26,118 bases of DNA, from the NCBI GenBank assembly GCA_964459305.1, contig CAYWNA010000190.1, forward strand, positions 1 to 26,118, read 5' to 3'. Below are positions 6,183 to 14,642 of the stretch, in pieces. The position numbers and the translations under genes were made by a program. The stretch comes from CAYWNA01 sp964459305 (GTDB lineage Bacteria > Planctomycetota > Planctomycetia > Pirellulales > Pirellulaceae). The notes below the pieces were generated by a model that did not search any database, was not told where the DNA came from, and worked only from the letters and a program-made list of their open reading frames with translations. Positions within the stretch are counted from its first letter, which is position 1; the number at the start of each line of letters is the position of its first letter.

Positions 6183-9092
6183 ATGCGTACCAGTACGATT
6201 GGTCTGATGCTGTTTGAGGTGGCCTTCTTCGGCTGGTCCGACGCGTCGGCGGTGGAGACGCCCGGGGATGAGCCCCCTGAGGGATACCACTTGGTGGCCG
6301 AGGATAACTGCGGCACCCAGAATCAGCCGCACGTGGTGGTGGGCACTCGTTGGCTCTATCCCCCGGACATGGTTCAAGCTCCCGACGAACATCGGGCAAT
6401 CGTCTTTGACAACAACGTCTGTGTGCTGTGCTACGTGAAGCCTAATTCCGAGGCGTCGTACAAGGTAGACGTGGTTTACGTGGATAATGGTGGAAGGATC
6501 CAACGCCTGGAAGCCAACGGCCGACAGGTGCACGGGGACCTGCAATTGCCCGTCAGGCGTCCACGCCGATTTCTGTTCGACATCCCAAAGGCGGCGTACG
6601 CCGATGGCAAGAAGCTGGAGTTGAAGTTCATCAAGGTCGCCGGAGCCAACGCGATCGTTTCGTACGTCCGCATCTGGTCCACTGACGAGACTCCGCTGGG
6701 GGCACTGTCGCCGGTGGAGCGTGCGGCTTACCAGCCGCCCAAGCCGCCACCGCCGAAGCCGACCGTTCCGCCGAAGCCACTCTGGCAAGTCGACGGGCCG
6801 ATCGAAGAAGACTGGGTCGTGCACGACGAACTGCGAAGGCGCCCGCTCGATGGCGACTGGGAGAAGCCGGAAACGGTGGTCGAAGACCGGGTCGTTCCAA
6901 GTGTAGCCAAACACCTCGAACGTGGCGCGGCGATCGCTGCCGACGTCCGCCGCGCTGGCGGAAAAGACCTCGACACGAATGTCAAATCGCTCGCCCAAGC
7001 CACACAGGCCCGGGACGATCTGTTGGCCGACGAATCCTCTGATCCGGCAGCGTGGAAGAAGGTCTACTTCGACGTCCGCTGGGCGGTCCGGCAGTTGGCG
7101 TTCAACCACCCGCTTCTTCACCAAGCTGACGGACTGCTCTTCGTGCGACGGCATCATGCCCAGTTTGCCCATCAGTGTGCTCGCCGCAGATCGCGGTACA
7201 ACGGACTGGGTGGAGAGATCTGCATTCTCAAGGATCTCGACGCGGATGGCCAGGGGCGCGTCGTTTCGCTCACGAACGGAAGATTCCCGGAGGGATTGTT
7301 CGGCCGACCGGACGTCTCCTTCGACGGCAAACGGATCGTCTTCGGTTTCGCGGCAGCCGACGTGAAGGACCAGGTGGAAGGCCCCTGCGAAATGCGAGGG
7401 GAGGCAGACTCGATCGGCAACGGGACTCACTATCAGGTCTGGGAAATGGGATTAGACGGCCAAGCGCCGCCTCGGCAGGTCACCGGTGGTAGCTCACGAC
7501 GGGAAGAGAGTACCGATCCGATCTACTTGCCCGATGGGCGGATCGCGTTCATGTCTCCACGTGCCGGGGGGATGGTCCAGTGCGGCGACTGGGCTTGGGC
7601 GGACTGCATGTACACGATCGAGGCCGACGGTTCCGACGTTCGTCAAATCACTTGGGCGAAGGAGGGTGAGTGGGACCCGATCTTGATGGACGACGGCTCG
7701 ATCATGTTCACTCGGTGGGAATACGTGATGCGTTTTTGGAGACCGACGCAACTGATCTGGAACGTCCGCCCTGACGGAACCAATCCACGCATCATCGGCG
7801 GCTACCTCACCGGCGAGCGAAACTACGCACGATGCCGTCAGATTTCCGGGACCAGTAAAGTGGTCTGCGTGGAAGCGCACCATCACAACGACGGCAGCGG
7901 GAACATCCTGATCGTCGACCTCGATCACGGGCGCGACACGGCCGATGGCGAAAAACGCCTTGTCCTCGGAGCGTGTGACTGTCCGTATCCGGTCAGCGAA
8001 GATTACTTCCTGATCTCCTACGACCCTCTGGGAGCAGGAGGCGAGGACAGACGCACGGCCCGGCAAGTGGCGATCTATCTGGCGGACGTCCACGGCGGGT
8101 TGGAACTGGTCTATCGCGATCCGGAACTGTCGGCCATGTACCCGATGCTGATCCGTCCAAGACCCAGACCTCCGGTGATCCCCGAAATCAAACCGGATGA
8201 CGGGCGGCGGTACGGCGAATTCCTCGTGCAGGACGTGCACCAAGGGCTGCCCGAGTCGATGTGCGGCCGGGCTCGCCATCTCCGCATCGTTCAGGCCCAC
8301 GAACGTCACATCCACACGTCGCCCTGCAACATCTGGGTGGGAATGGGTGGCTTCGAGACCAAGACCGTGCTGGGAACGGTTCCGGTGGAGGAAGATGGAT
8401 CTGCGTATTTCCGCGTGCCGTCCGGCAAGGCCGTCTTCTTTTCCGTGCTGGATGAGGATTACCAGGCGCTTCACACCATGCGGATGACGACGGACGTGAA
8501 ACCGGGCGAGTACGTTGGCTGCGTCGGCTGTCACGAACCAATGCCTACCGCCCCGTTGACGCGCAAGACGCCTCTGGCCATGATGCGCACGCCCTCCGAG
8601 ATCGGGCCGCCTCCGTGGGGCGTGCAGACGTTCGGATTTCCGAAGCTCGTCCAGCCGATCCTTGACAAGCACTGTGTCGATTGTCACGACGGCTCAACCG
8701 GCGCGGACAAGTCTTTTGATTTGAGGGCCGGCTCGGACGAACCGGAGCTTTTTGTTCCCAACGTCTGGACCACCTACGCAGAAGGCTACAAGAAACAGTA
8801 CGCCTACCGGTCCTATTGGACACTGTTGCCACATGTCGCGCATGCGGACATCAATCGCTACCATACGCCTCCAGGCTCATGGGGCTCCCGTGTGAGCCCG
8901 CTCACAAAGCTCCTGGCCGAAGACCACCGGGAGGCCCGCTTGAGCGAGGCGGAATGGCGTACGCTTTGCGCGTGGGTCGACTGCAACATTCCCTACCTCG
9001 ACGACTATCGGAAGTTCGCCGTCGACCCGACAATCCGCGAAGCGTGCGCCGCAGGCGTCCCCATCCCAGACAAAGGCGCCGCATCCCAATGA
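6183..9092 (+). CDS. HzsA-related secreted dihaem cytochrome protein
   Basis: A 969-residue exported protein. After a signal peptide (1-23) comes a beta-sandwich domain (about 24-172; NCGTQNQPHVVVGTRW, FDIPKAAYADGKKLELKFI). A proline-rich linker follows (about 183-200), then a helical stretch. Residues about 310-700 form a propeller-like region (GRPDVSFDGKRIVFGFA, STDPIYLPDGRIAFMSPRAGG, WDPILMDDGSIMFTRWEY). A C-terminal cytochrome part carries two haem c sites, CVGCH (780-784) and CVDCH (831-835). This order matches planctomycete proteins annotated as related to the hydrazine synthase alpha subunit. No HzsB/HzsC genes, hydrazine dehydrogenase or other anammox genes lie nearby, so hydrazine synthesis should not be assumed. 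An exported redox role is inferred. It stands alone on its strand, convergent with the next gene 29 bp away. Confidence 0.85.
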   Translation: MRTSTIGLMLFEVAFFGWSDASAVETPGDEPPEGYHLVAEDNCGTQNQPHVVVGTRWLYPPDMVQAPDEHRAIVFDNNVCVLCYVKPNSEASYKVDVVYVDNGGRIQRLEANGRQVHGDLQLPVRRPRRFLFDIPKAAYADGKKLELKFIKVAGANAIVSYVRIWSTDETPLGALSPVERAAYQPPKPPPPKPTVPPKPLWQVDGPIEEDWVVHDELRRRPLDGDWEKPETVVEDRVVPSVAKHLERGAAIAADVRRAGGKDLDTNVKSLAQATQARDDLLADESSDPAAWKKVYFDVRWAVRQLAFNHPLLHQADGLLFVRRHHAQFAHQCARRRSRYNGLGGEICILKDLDADGQGRVVSLTNGRFPEGLFGRPDVSFDGKRIVFGFAAADVKDQVEGPCEMRGEADSIGNGTHYQVWEMGLDGQAPPRQVTGGSSRREESTDPIYLPDGRIAFMSPRAGGMVQCGDWAWADCMYTIEADGSDVRQITWAKEGEWDPILMDDGSIMFTRWEYVMRFWRPTQLIWNVRPDGTNPRIIGGYLTGERNYARCRQISGTSKVVCVEAHHHNDGSGNILIVDLDHGRDTADGEKRLVLGACDCPYPVSEDYFLISYDPLGAGGEDRRTARQVAIYLADVHGGLELVYRDPELSAMYPMLIRPRPRPPVIPEIKPDDGRRYGEFLVQDVHQGLPESMCGRARHLRIVQAHERHIHTSPCNIWVGMGGFETKTVLGTVPVEEDGSAYFRVPSGKAVFFSVLDEDYQALHTMRMTTDVKPGEYVGCVGCHEPMPTAPLTRKTPLAMMRTPSEIGPPPWGVQTFGFPKLVQPILDKHCVDCHDGSTGADKSFDLRAGSDEPELFVPNVWTTYAEGYKKQYAYRSYWTLLPHVAHADINRYHTPPGSWGSRVSPLTKLLAEDHREARLSEAEWRTLCAWVDCNIPYLDDYRKFAVDPTIREACAAGVPIPDKGAASQ

Positions 9093-9121
9093 CGTGTTGG
9101 TCAACCTGATGAATCGTGAGC

Positions 9122-9766
9122 CTACGGGGAGGCCTGGCGAGTCGCGGCGCGGGCGTCCTGCTGCGACGCGAAGACATCCTGCAGGATGCTGAATCTGCCG
9201 GTGAAGACCCGGCGAGCCTCGTTGTGCATCGACCCAGTAGTGGGCCGCGGACCGCCGACGCAGACGGTATCACTGCCGAGTGTCAATTGTGCCGCTATGT
9301 GGAAGTTGCTCGTATCTGCGGTGCTGTACGCGAGCCTGTATCCATCCAAGGTCCAGCCGGCAGCGACCAGAAGGATGCTCGCGAGGAATGCGTATCCCTC
9401 GCAGTCGATCACCCGTCTTCCATTGCGTAGAGTACGGGAAGTCAGATCCGTCCACCGATCGCAGGTCCCGCCCGGGTAGCCGACATCGCCTGTGGGGTTG
9501 AATTCGTTGATATGGATGTAGAACGCGAGCGCATAGTTGAAGAAGGCCCTCCTCTCATCATAGGCATTCCCAGCGAGAAAGGTCCTGAAGTACGCCTCCA
9601 TCGTGGCCTGGGATGGTGGCGTGTCGGGAAGAGTTTGTTGATCGAGTGCGTCTCTCACGGCCTGGATAAACAGCAGGCGTGGATCTGTGACGATGACTTG
9701 CTTCGACGTGCCGGAGGGCCCCTTTGATCCTGTCGGTCCGGGGGCATGAGCAGGTTGACGAGACAT
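9122..9766 (-). CDS. Transglutaminase/BTLCP-like putative cysteine peptidase
   Basis: A 214-residue protein with no signal peptide. Residues 118-137 (RVIDCEGYAFLASILLVAAG) resemble the core of bacterial transglutaminase-like cysteine proteinases (the LapG/DUF920 type, usually D-C-E-D-Y-A followed by a helix ending in a small-residue turn). That makes Cys122 a candidate nucleophile and His156 (NFHIAAQL) the candidate general base; Asp166 could complete a triad. The usual second Asp after CE is Gly here. Residues 10-20 contain three collagen-like G-X-Y triplets. An ATG at 9856 adds 30 residues, but GGAGGA 7 nt upstream of 9766 favours the shorter form. No partner gene is adjacent; it is convergent with the HzsA-related gene. 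The catalytic assignment is an inference from motif spacing. Confidence 0.7.
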   Translation of the reverse strand: MSRQPAHAPGPTGSKGPSGTSKQVIVTDPRLLFIQAVRDALDQQTLPDTPPSQATMEAYFRTFLAGNAYDERRAFFNYALAFYIHINEFNPTGDVGYPGGTCDRWTDLTSRTLRNGRRVIDCEGYAFLASILLVAAGWTLDGYRLAYSTADTSNFHIAAQLTLGSDTVCVGGPRPTTGSMHNEARRVFTGRFSILQDVFASQQDARAATRQASP

Positions 9767-9773
9767 GGTACCG

Positions 9774-9779
9774 TCCTCC
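9774..9779 (-). promoter_or_regulatory. Ribosome binding site fixing the start of the BTLCP-like gene
   Basis: On the minus strand GGAGGA ends 7 nt before ATG 9766. The upstream in-frame starts (9856, 9838, 9832, 9781) lack a site of this quality, so the 214-residue form is preferred. Confidence 0.65.
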
Positions 9780-10086
9780 ATGGAACGATGCGGAGCTTCC
9801 CGAGCGGTCGAACTGGGGACGCGGCTGCTACCCATGACCATTCTCTCCTGTCTCATTTGCTTTGCGGCAATAGCTGACAGAACACTGCTTTTCGGGCCGT
9901 TCGGGCATGCGCCCGTTCAGACCGGTTCGACGAAGCGCTTCGATAGTCAAGAGCTTTGCATAACGGCGCCGGGAACGCAAGAAGGAGGGCGAAGCCTGTC
10001 CCGGCGACCATCGTTTTCGTATTCCTATTTGTCAATAAACGCAGGGAGAGTTCTTTCGAGGGTAATCCCAAGAATCGGCCCCATTC

Positions 10087-10110
10087 CCACGCGCTGGCAA
10101 GCGTAGCTAC
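10087..10110 (-). repeat. Single REP-like palindrome (family E)
   Basis: On the minus strand this 24-nt unit starts GTAG, carries TGCCA at the loop position and ends GTGG, like the other units in the window. Six pairs form between CTACGC and GCGTGG (one G-T wobble), with a larger loop than the other families. No inverted partner with the same stem was seen within 100 bp. It lies upstream of the PQQ-like gene. Confidence 0.6.
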
Positions 10111-10205
10111 CGTTCTGAGACAAGTCCCAGCATTCGCGAACCAATGTGGATTCCGCCAAAGGCTGGCATGGCTGTTCGCGATCTTCTATACTCCGGCATT
10201 CAGTC

Positions 10206-10212
10206 AAAGGAG
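10206..10212 (+). promoter_or_regulatory. Ribosome binding site fixing the start of the PQQ-like gene
   Basis: AAAGGAG lies 6 nt before ATG 10219 and selects this codon over the in-frame ATG at 10144. The earlier start would place 25 polar residues before the hydrophobic signal segment. Confidence 0.75.
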
Positions 10213-10218
10213 CGATCT

Positions 10219-11472
10219 ATGCTAACATCCTTGTGGACCATCGTCGTTCTAGTTCCGGTTGCCGACACGTCCGGCGTTGCTAATTGGCCCCAATTCCGAG
10301 GTCCCGGCGCGAACGGTCATTCCGAGGCTCGCGATCTGCCGCGCACTTGGGACGAAACTCACAATGTCGTCTGGAAGTCGCGGATCCATGGACGCGGCTG
10401 GTCCTCGCCCGTGATCTGGGAAAGTCAAGTGTGGCTGACATCGGCCACGGAGGATGGCCGGCAGTTGTTCGCCGTTTGCGTTGACCGCGACACGGGTGAG
10501 GTCCTTCACAATATTCGCGTGTTCGAGGTCGAAACTCCTGAGCACATCGCGGTGGTCAATAGCTACGCCTCTCCGACATCGGCAGTCGAGAAGGGTCGCG
10601 TCTACGTACACTACGGCACCTACGGAACGGCCTGTTTGGACACCGAAACGGGCCGGATCGTCTGGGCTCGTCGCGACCTGAACTGCGATCATCACGAAGG
10701 TCCCGGTTCATCCTTGATGCTCTTCGACAAGCTGCTCATCCTTCATGTTGATGGTCGTGATGTGCAGTACGTGGTGGCCCTCGACAAGACGACGGGCCGG
10801 ACCGTCTGGAAGACCGATCGTTCGATTGACTACACCCAGTACAACGAGAATTTCCGCAAGGCCTTCTGCACGCCCATCGTGATCGACTGGCAAGGGCGCA
10901 AGGAACTGGTCAGTCCCGGTGCAAAGGCGGTGATGGCATACGATCCGTACAGTGGCAAGGAACTCTGGAAAGTACTCTACAACGGTTGGTCCGTCACTCC
11001 GCGACCGTTGTTTGGCCATGGGTTACTGTTCGTCGTTACGGATTTCGTCCACCCGGAACTCTGGGCGATCCGCCCCGGAGGCAACGGCGATGTGTCAGAA
11101 ACGAACGTGGCATGGAGATTACGCAAGAGTATCCCGAAGGCACCATCGTTACTGCTCGTTGGTGACCTGTTGTTTTTCGTTAACGACATCGGTGTGGCCC
11201 AGTGCGTCGAGGCAAAGACGGGCCGCGTCGTCTGGACAGAGAGGATTGGCGGCAAGCACTGGGCATCACCCGTGTTCGCCGATGGCTGCATCTACTTGGT
11301 CAACCGCGACGGCGTGGTCACGGTGATCGAGCCGTCGCGCACGTTCCGTCGCATTGCCGTAAACCCGATGAACGAGGAGTGCATGGCCTCCCCGGCTATC
11401 GCGGGCCGGGCGATCTTTCTGAGAACGGCAACGAGCCTCTATCGCTTGGAAAAACCGTTGGACGACGGCTGA
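10219..11472 (+). CDS. PQQ-binding-like beta-propeller repeat protein (outer membrane assembly/BamB-like fold)
   Basis: A 417-residue exported protein. After a short signal sequence (LTSLWTIVVLVPVA) comes the planctomycete-typical entry NWPQFRGPG, followed by a string of PQQ-like blades with the usual outer strand signature: LFAVCVDRDTGEVLHN, ACLDTETGRIVWARR, VVALDKTTGRTVWKTDR, VMAYDPYSGKELWKVL, VAQCVEAKTGRVVWTER. Seven or eight blades are expected from the length. Proteins of this type in planctomycetes occur near secreted enzymes; most have no demonstrated PQQ binding and may be scaffolds or dehydrogenase-like. It is followed by a 190-bp gap and is not obviously in an operon. Confidence 0.92.
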   Translation: MLTSLWTIVVLVPVADTSGVANWPQFRGPGANGHSEARDLPRTWDETHNVVWKSRIHGRGWSSPVIWESQVWLTSATEDGRQLFAVCVDRDTGEVLHNIRVFEVETPEHIAVVNSYASPTSAVEKGRVYVHYGTYGTACLDTETGRIVWARRDLNCDHHEGPGSSLMLFDKLLILHVDGRDVQYVVALDKTTGRTVWKTDRSIDYTQYNENFRKAFCTPIVIDWQGRKELVSPGAKAVMAYDPYSGKELWKVLYNGWSVTPRPLFGHGLLFVVTDFVHPELWAIRPGGNGDVSETNVAWRLRKSIPKAPSLLLVGDLLFFVNDIGVAQCVEAKTGRVVWTERIGGKHWASPVFADGCIYLVNRDGVVTVIEPSRTFRRIAVNPMNEECMASPAIAGRAIFLRTATSLYRLEKPLDDG

Positions 11473-11601
11473 ATCGCTTGCATTGTATCGCGCCCGCGGT
11501 TGCACCGGGTTCTTGACACCATAGTCTTATCGGGTCTCGTGCAATTTCCGCGACAGGCTTCTGATTGGGCAAAGCGTGGCCTCCCTTATGCTGATGGCGC
11601 A

Positions 11602-11631
11602 TTTCTCCGTCTCGAAAGACGCAGGAGGAAA
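11602..11631 (+). other. Stem-loop with CGAA tetraloop in an intergenic gap
   Basis: GTCT (11609-11612) and AGAC (11617-11620) close a CGAA loop. The stem can continue through TCC (11606-11608) with GGA (11624-11626) across a GCA bulge, and further through TTTC with GAAA. It lies between the convergent PQQ-like gene and the LamG fragment. There is no T-tract for a classical terminator. It could be a structured RNA fragment or an accidental hairpin. The remainder of the gap 11473-11662 shows nothing else recognisable. Confidence 0.35.
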
Positions 11632-11662
11632 CCGCGCCGTCGGTAACCCCACCCCCCCTAGT

Positions 11663-12268
11663 TCATCGTTTGGCTAAGACTGTGATCTGTTCAATCGTCA
11701 GTGCACGATCGTAAACGCGAACGTCGTCAAGGGCTCCGATGAAGCGAGTGGACGATTGTGTGCCGCCTGTCCACCAGTGCCTGCCAAGCGCGGCCTGGTT
11801 GCCATAGACCTTGATCGCAACAGCACCTTCGTTGGCAAGATTGCCATTTCTGTAAACACGTAGTTGACCGTCGGAGAAAGCCATGGCGTAGTGAACCCAA
11901 TGATGGTGATCAGTCTTTGCATGAGGGATCGTGAGCAGCCCATCGCCGGTTCGGAAATGAATCTTATCGAAAAACGTACCGATGCAAAGACTGCCCTTGA
12001 ATGTAACGCCCTGATCGAATCCGTAGCAGATGAATGCCTCGCCATGGTCATGGGGAAGCTGTTCGCGCTTGACCCATAGCGCTACTGCAAATTCCTCGAG
12101 TTTATTGAGTTCAATGAAGGGAATTGTAGCGTGACCACCCTGGACTCCCGACTCTCCAGCACCTTCGAGTCGTAGTGCTTGCCTGCGCGCTCCCTGAATG
12201 AACTGATGAGAGCCTTGAATCGAGCCATCTTGCTGCTTTGGGCTCGCGTCGGCTAGTATGTCGGGCGG
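11663..12268 (-). pseudogene. LamG (concanavalin A-like) domain fragment, 5'-truncated
   Basis: About 200 codons encode a LamG/Laminin_G_3 jelly roll: ADASPKQQDGSIQG at the start, FAVALWVKREQ, HWVHYAMAFSDGQLRVYRNGNL, and the family ending FIGALDDVRVYDRALTIEQI, then LAKR and TGA. Such domains bind glycans or act as spacers, normally at the C-terminal end of longer secreted proteins, often after FecR or catalytic domains. The frame stays open to 12508, but upstream of about 12268 the translation is basic, unlike the family, and antisense to the WD40 fragment. No signal peptide precedes the domain. I read it as a gene that has lost its 5' part at a junction near 12265-12290. A short cytoplasmic LamG protein is the less likely alternative. 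Confidence 0.65.
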
Positions 12269-12271
12269 AAC

Positions 12272-13081
12272 TTGCGACGAGAGGGACCTTTGCCGCTTCT
12301 CGACGACCAGAACTTCGAAGCGGTCCCACTGGCGGTGAGCCCTGATGGCCGATTCGTTGTCAGTGCGTGTCGTAATCCGGCGGTCGTTTGCGACGCGATG
12401 ACAGGCGAGACCGTGCAGATTCTGGTTTGCCCCGAAAGCCCATCGGCGCCGACCGAACGCGGAGCGGCTCAGCCATGGTTGAAAGGTCCAACCACTCATC
12501 CTTGGCACGTGACAGCAGTGGCATTCAGTCCCGACAACGACCGAGTGGTGACCGCGAGTAATCGCCAGTACAAATCACCTCGTTGGATACATCCCCAAAT
12601 CGCCTTGTGGGACCGCACGACCGGGAAGCGGTTGGCGGTTTGGGAATCGGGCCGTGGCGACGAGAGTCAACGTGGAGGAAAGAAAGATTCATTAGATCGT
12701 CCACCGCGAGTAGTCTGGGCGTTGGCCTTTGCCCCAGATGGCAAGCGTGTGGTAGGAGTCGGGGATGAGGGGCACGTGTGGATCTTCGACGCTCAGTCGC
12801 TCACCGTGATCAGGCAGTGGACTGCACACGACACATTTCGGGCGTTGGCCGTGGCCGTGAGCCGCGACGGTCGACGGCTCGCTACAGGCGGAACCGACCA
12901 AACGATTCGCCTCTGGGATCTTGATACAGGCGAGCTGTTGGCCTCGCTGCCAGGCCACTCTGGCTCGGTGTTTGACTTGGCCTTTAGTCCTAACGGAACT
13001 CGCTTGGCCAGCGCCGCAGGCGATGGAACTCTCAAGATCTGGAATTGGGCCGCCTTCATCGCTCCGGCCGACTCGCGATAG
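12272..13081 (+). pseudogene. WD40 repeat fragment, probably 5'-truncated
   Basis: About 269 codons encode four to five WD40 blades. Visible repeats: VPLAVSPDGRFVVSA, VTAVAFSPDNDRVVTAS...IALWDRTTGKRLAVW, VWALAFAPDGKRVVGVGDEGHVWIFDAQ, LAVAVSRDGRRLATGGTDQTIRLWDLDTGELL, VFDLAFSPNGTRLASAAGDGTLKIWNWA. A full propeller needs about seven blades, so two or more are missing at the N-terminus. The only start is a TTG at 12272 without a good ribosome binding site, and an in-frame TAG sits at 12254. Planctomycete WD40 repeats usually form the C-terminal half of larger secreted or kinase proteins. The 5' end abuts the LamG fragment head to head, which suggests a rearrangement. It could still be expressed as a short protein. 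Confidence 0.6.
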
Positions 13082-13134
13082 ATCACAATCGGCAGCTCGC
13101 TGAAGCGCGTTCTATCAAACCACCCATTTTGACA

Positions 13135-13152
13135 CGGCGGTGAGGACCGCCG
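13135..13152 (+). terminator. GC-rich hairpin after the WD40 fragment
   Basis: CGGCGGT (13135-13141) pairs perfectly with ACCGCCG (13146-13152) around a GAGG loop, 53 bp after the WD40 stop codon. A second small stem, CTGGC/GCCAG, follows at about 13183-13195. There is no T-run, so intrinsic termination is uncertain. The rest of the gap to 13311 shows nothing recognisable. Confidence 0.3.
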
Positions 13153-13311
13153 CGCGGATCGCAGGGCTGTTCTGCTGGGGCTGGCGATGCCAGGGCCGGG
13201 GCGGCAGGTGTCGCAGTCGTGCCCACACTTTACTCCGGCCCCACCCGGTGGCCGCGAAGCAGCCTTTCAGTCCCGTGGGTGGTGCGTGGTTGTGGGATAA
13301 CGCTGGTTCGC

Positions 13312-14640
13312 TCAGCTGGTTCGCAGCTGCTCAAGCCGTAGGATATTGCGGGAGATTTCCTCGACGCGCTTCGCCGTAACACCGGCTTGATCGGCGAATT
13401 CGGGCCACTTCCCTACGGCTGTATCAACATGCTGCAACAGCGCGTCGAGGCGTTTGCCGCGGAACAGTCGAAATCTGTCGGCGGCCACGCGCAAGTCATC
13501 GAGGGTGAAATCGTCGCGTTTGCCGTTCAGGCTCATCTGGTGCTGACTGGTCCAGCTGCCCTGGGGGTTGTAGCTGTAGATCACATCAAATGCAGGGGCG
13601 AGCCGCCAGACGCCGGATTTGTCCATCAGGAAAGCGATGTTCTTGGTGTGGTCGTCCTGGTTGCGGGCCAGAATGTTGAAGACGACGCGGCGGAAGAACT
13701 GCTCGCGCTGGCCGATTTCCAGGCCAAGCTCTTGGGTAAGCTGCAGGGCCTGCTCGTAGCTGTAGGCGCCGGCCTGGTTGAAGTCGTAGTGGCCCAAGGC
13801 GCAGAGCGATTGCATGAAGGCTTTTTCGCCGTCGTCGCTGCGGTCGAACCGCTTGGTCATGAAGTGGCTGCGGCCGTGTTCTTGGAAGAGCCGGCACTGG
13901 CTCATCTCGACGCCTGCTTCCAGCGCCATCAGGTGATAAGCGTACTCGATCCGCCCGTAGCCCCGGGGGTCGTCGAGTTCCTTGTCGCGGTTGCCCGAGA
14001 CGCCGTCGAACTTGAGGAGCCAATAACCGAATCCGCGTGGCGCCTGCACTTGGCCGGAGCGAACCTCGCCGGTGGCTTGATTCCAGGCGATGACGGCCTT
14101 GGCCCGCGCACCGCCGGCCGATGTGCCAACGCGAAGGATATCGCGCATGGCTTCAAGGTCGTGGTGGTCCTCACCGGTGAAGCGCGTGTCGAGTTGCTGT
14201 TCTTGTGCGAGTGCCTTTGCGGCGAGTTCGACCAATACGGCCACGTCGACGGGTACCGACCGGTCAGCCTCTTGGCGTATCGCGGGCTCGAATTCTAACG
14301 CACCTATGCACCGGGCACCGACGTAGCAGAGCCTCTCGACTGGGGTGAAGCTGGCGCGGTCACGACCGCTGCGGACGAGCCACTCGTCGATGAGCAGGTT
14401 GCCGAACTTGTCGGGCAACGCGTCAGCGAGCAGGCCCGGCAGCCCGTAGAAGGACTGTTTGGATAACCCCGGAAAAGAGTAGATGTCTGGGCCTAACGGC
14501 ATCGTCATCGGGGCGAGTTGGATTGCGCTCTGTTGAAACTGCGGTGTGTATTCGAACGCTGCGATGTCGCGGTCTTCGTCCCACGAAACCGCGCCGATCG
14601 TAGAGCCCCAGAGGATGACGTTGGCGACTTTCACGGGCAT
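13312..14640 (-). CDS. hipA: HipA-family serine/threonine kinase toxin
   Basis: A 442-residue HipA-type kinase, full length for the family. The N-terminal couple_hipA subdomain starts VKVANVILWGSTIGAVSWDE, with FSGLP-like FYGLPGLLADALPDKFGN at about 64-81. The kinase part includes a glycine-rich VGTSAGGARAK (171-181, the ATP-contacting loop region) and the ATP lysine in YWLLKFDG. The catalytic segment RNQDDHTKN (326-334) has the catalytic Asp, and the metal-binding Asp is in PAFDVIYS (about 352). HipA kinases phosphorylate translation components such as glutamyl-tRNA synthetase and are held inactive by HipB. The HTH gene lies immediately upstream: ATG 14646 would overlap its TGA by 4 nt, while ATG 14640 has GGGAG at 8 nt. 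Both give translational coupling. The actual target here is unknown. Confidence 0.93.
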   Translation of the reverse strand: MPVKVANVILWGSTIGAVSWDEDRDIAAFEYTPQFQQSAIQLAPMTMPLGPDIYSFPGLSKQSFYGLPGLLADALPDKFGNLLIDEWLVRSGRDRASFTPVERLCYVGARCIGALEFEPAIRQEADRSVPVDVAVLVELAAKALAQEQQLDTRFTGEDHHDLEAMRDILRVGTSAGGARAKAVIAWNQATGEVRSGQVQAPRGFGYWLLKFDGVSGNRDKELDDPRGYGRIEYAYHLMALEAGVEMSQCRLFQEHGRSHFMTKRFDRSDDGEKAFMQSLCALGHYDFNQAGAYSYEQALQLTQELGLEIGQREQFFRRVVFNILARNQDDHTKNIAFLMDKSGVWRLAPAFDVIYSYNPQGSWTSQHQMSLNGKRDDFTLDDLRVAADRFRLFRGKRLDALLQHVDTAVGKWPEFADQAGVTAKRVEEISRNILRLEQLRTS

Positions 14641-14642
14641 CG

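Larger units (their letters stand above)
9857..10218. other. Divergent intergenic region with hairpins
   Basis: This gap separates the minus-strand BTLCP-like gene and the plus-strand PQQ-like gene. It holds a small hairpin CGGGC/GCCCG near 9909, a 7-bp inverted repeat GCCGGGA (9968-9974) / TCCCGGC (10000-10006), and one REP-like palindrome at 10087-10110. Just beyond it, CTGAGAC/GTCCCAG (10115-10130) can form another stem. Open frames crossing the region show no recognisable protein. No confident promoter was identified. Confidence 0.5.

Noticed and set aside
5988..7430. 480-codon open frame on the minus strand across the HzsA-related gene
   Set aside because: It runs antisense to a well-supported gene, has no domain signature or signal peptide, and such long shadow frames are common in GC-rich coding DNA.
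7494..8687. 397-codon minus-strand frame opposite the HzsA-related gene
   Set aside because: Antisense shadow rich in Arg, His, Asp and Val with no family pattern; the plus strand holds haem motifs and propeller repeats.
11560..11655. Resemblance to a cyclic-di-GMP (GEMM) riboswitch: GGCAAA, CGAAAG and GACGCA in order
   Set aside because: The spacing between the first block and the GAAA loop is far too long, the second helix is missing and no plus-strand gene follows.
13387..14298. 303-codon plus-strand frame opposite hipA
   Set aside because: The minus strand has all HipA kinase motifs; the plus frame is a Val/Ala-rich shadow.
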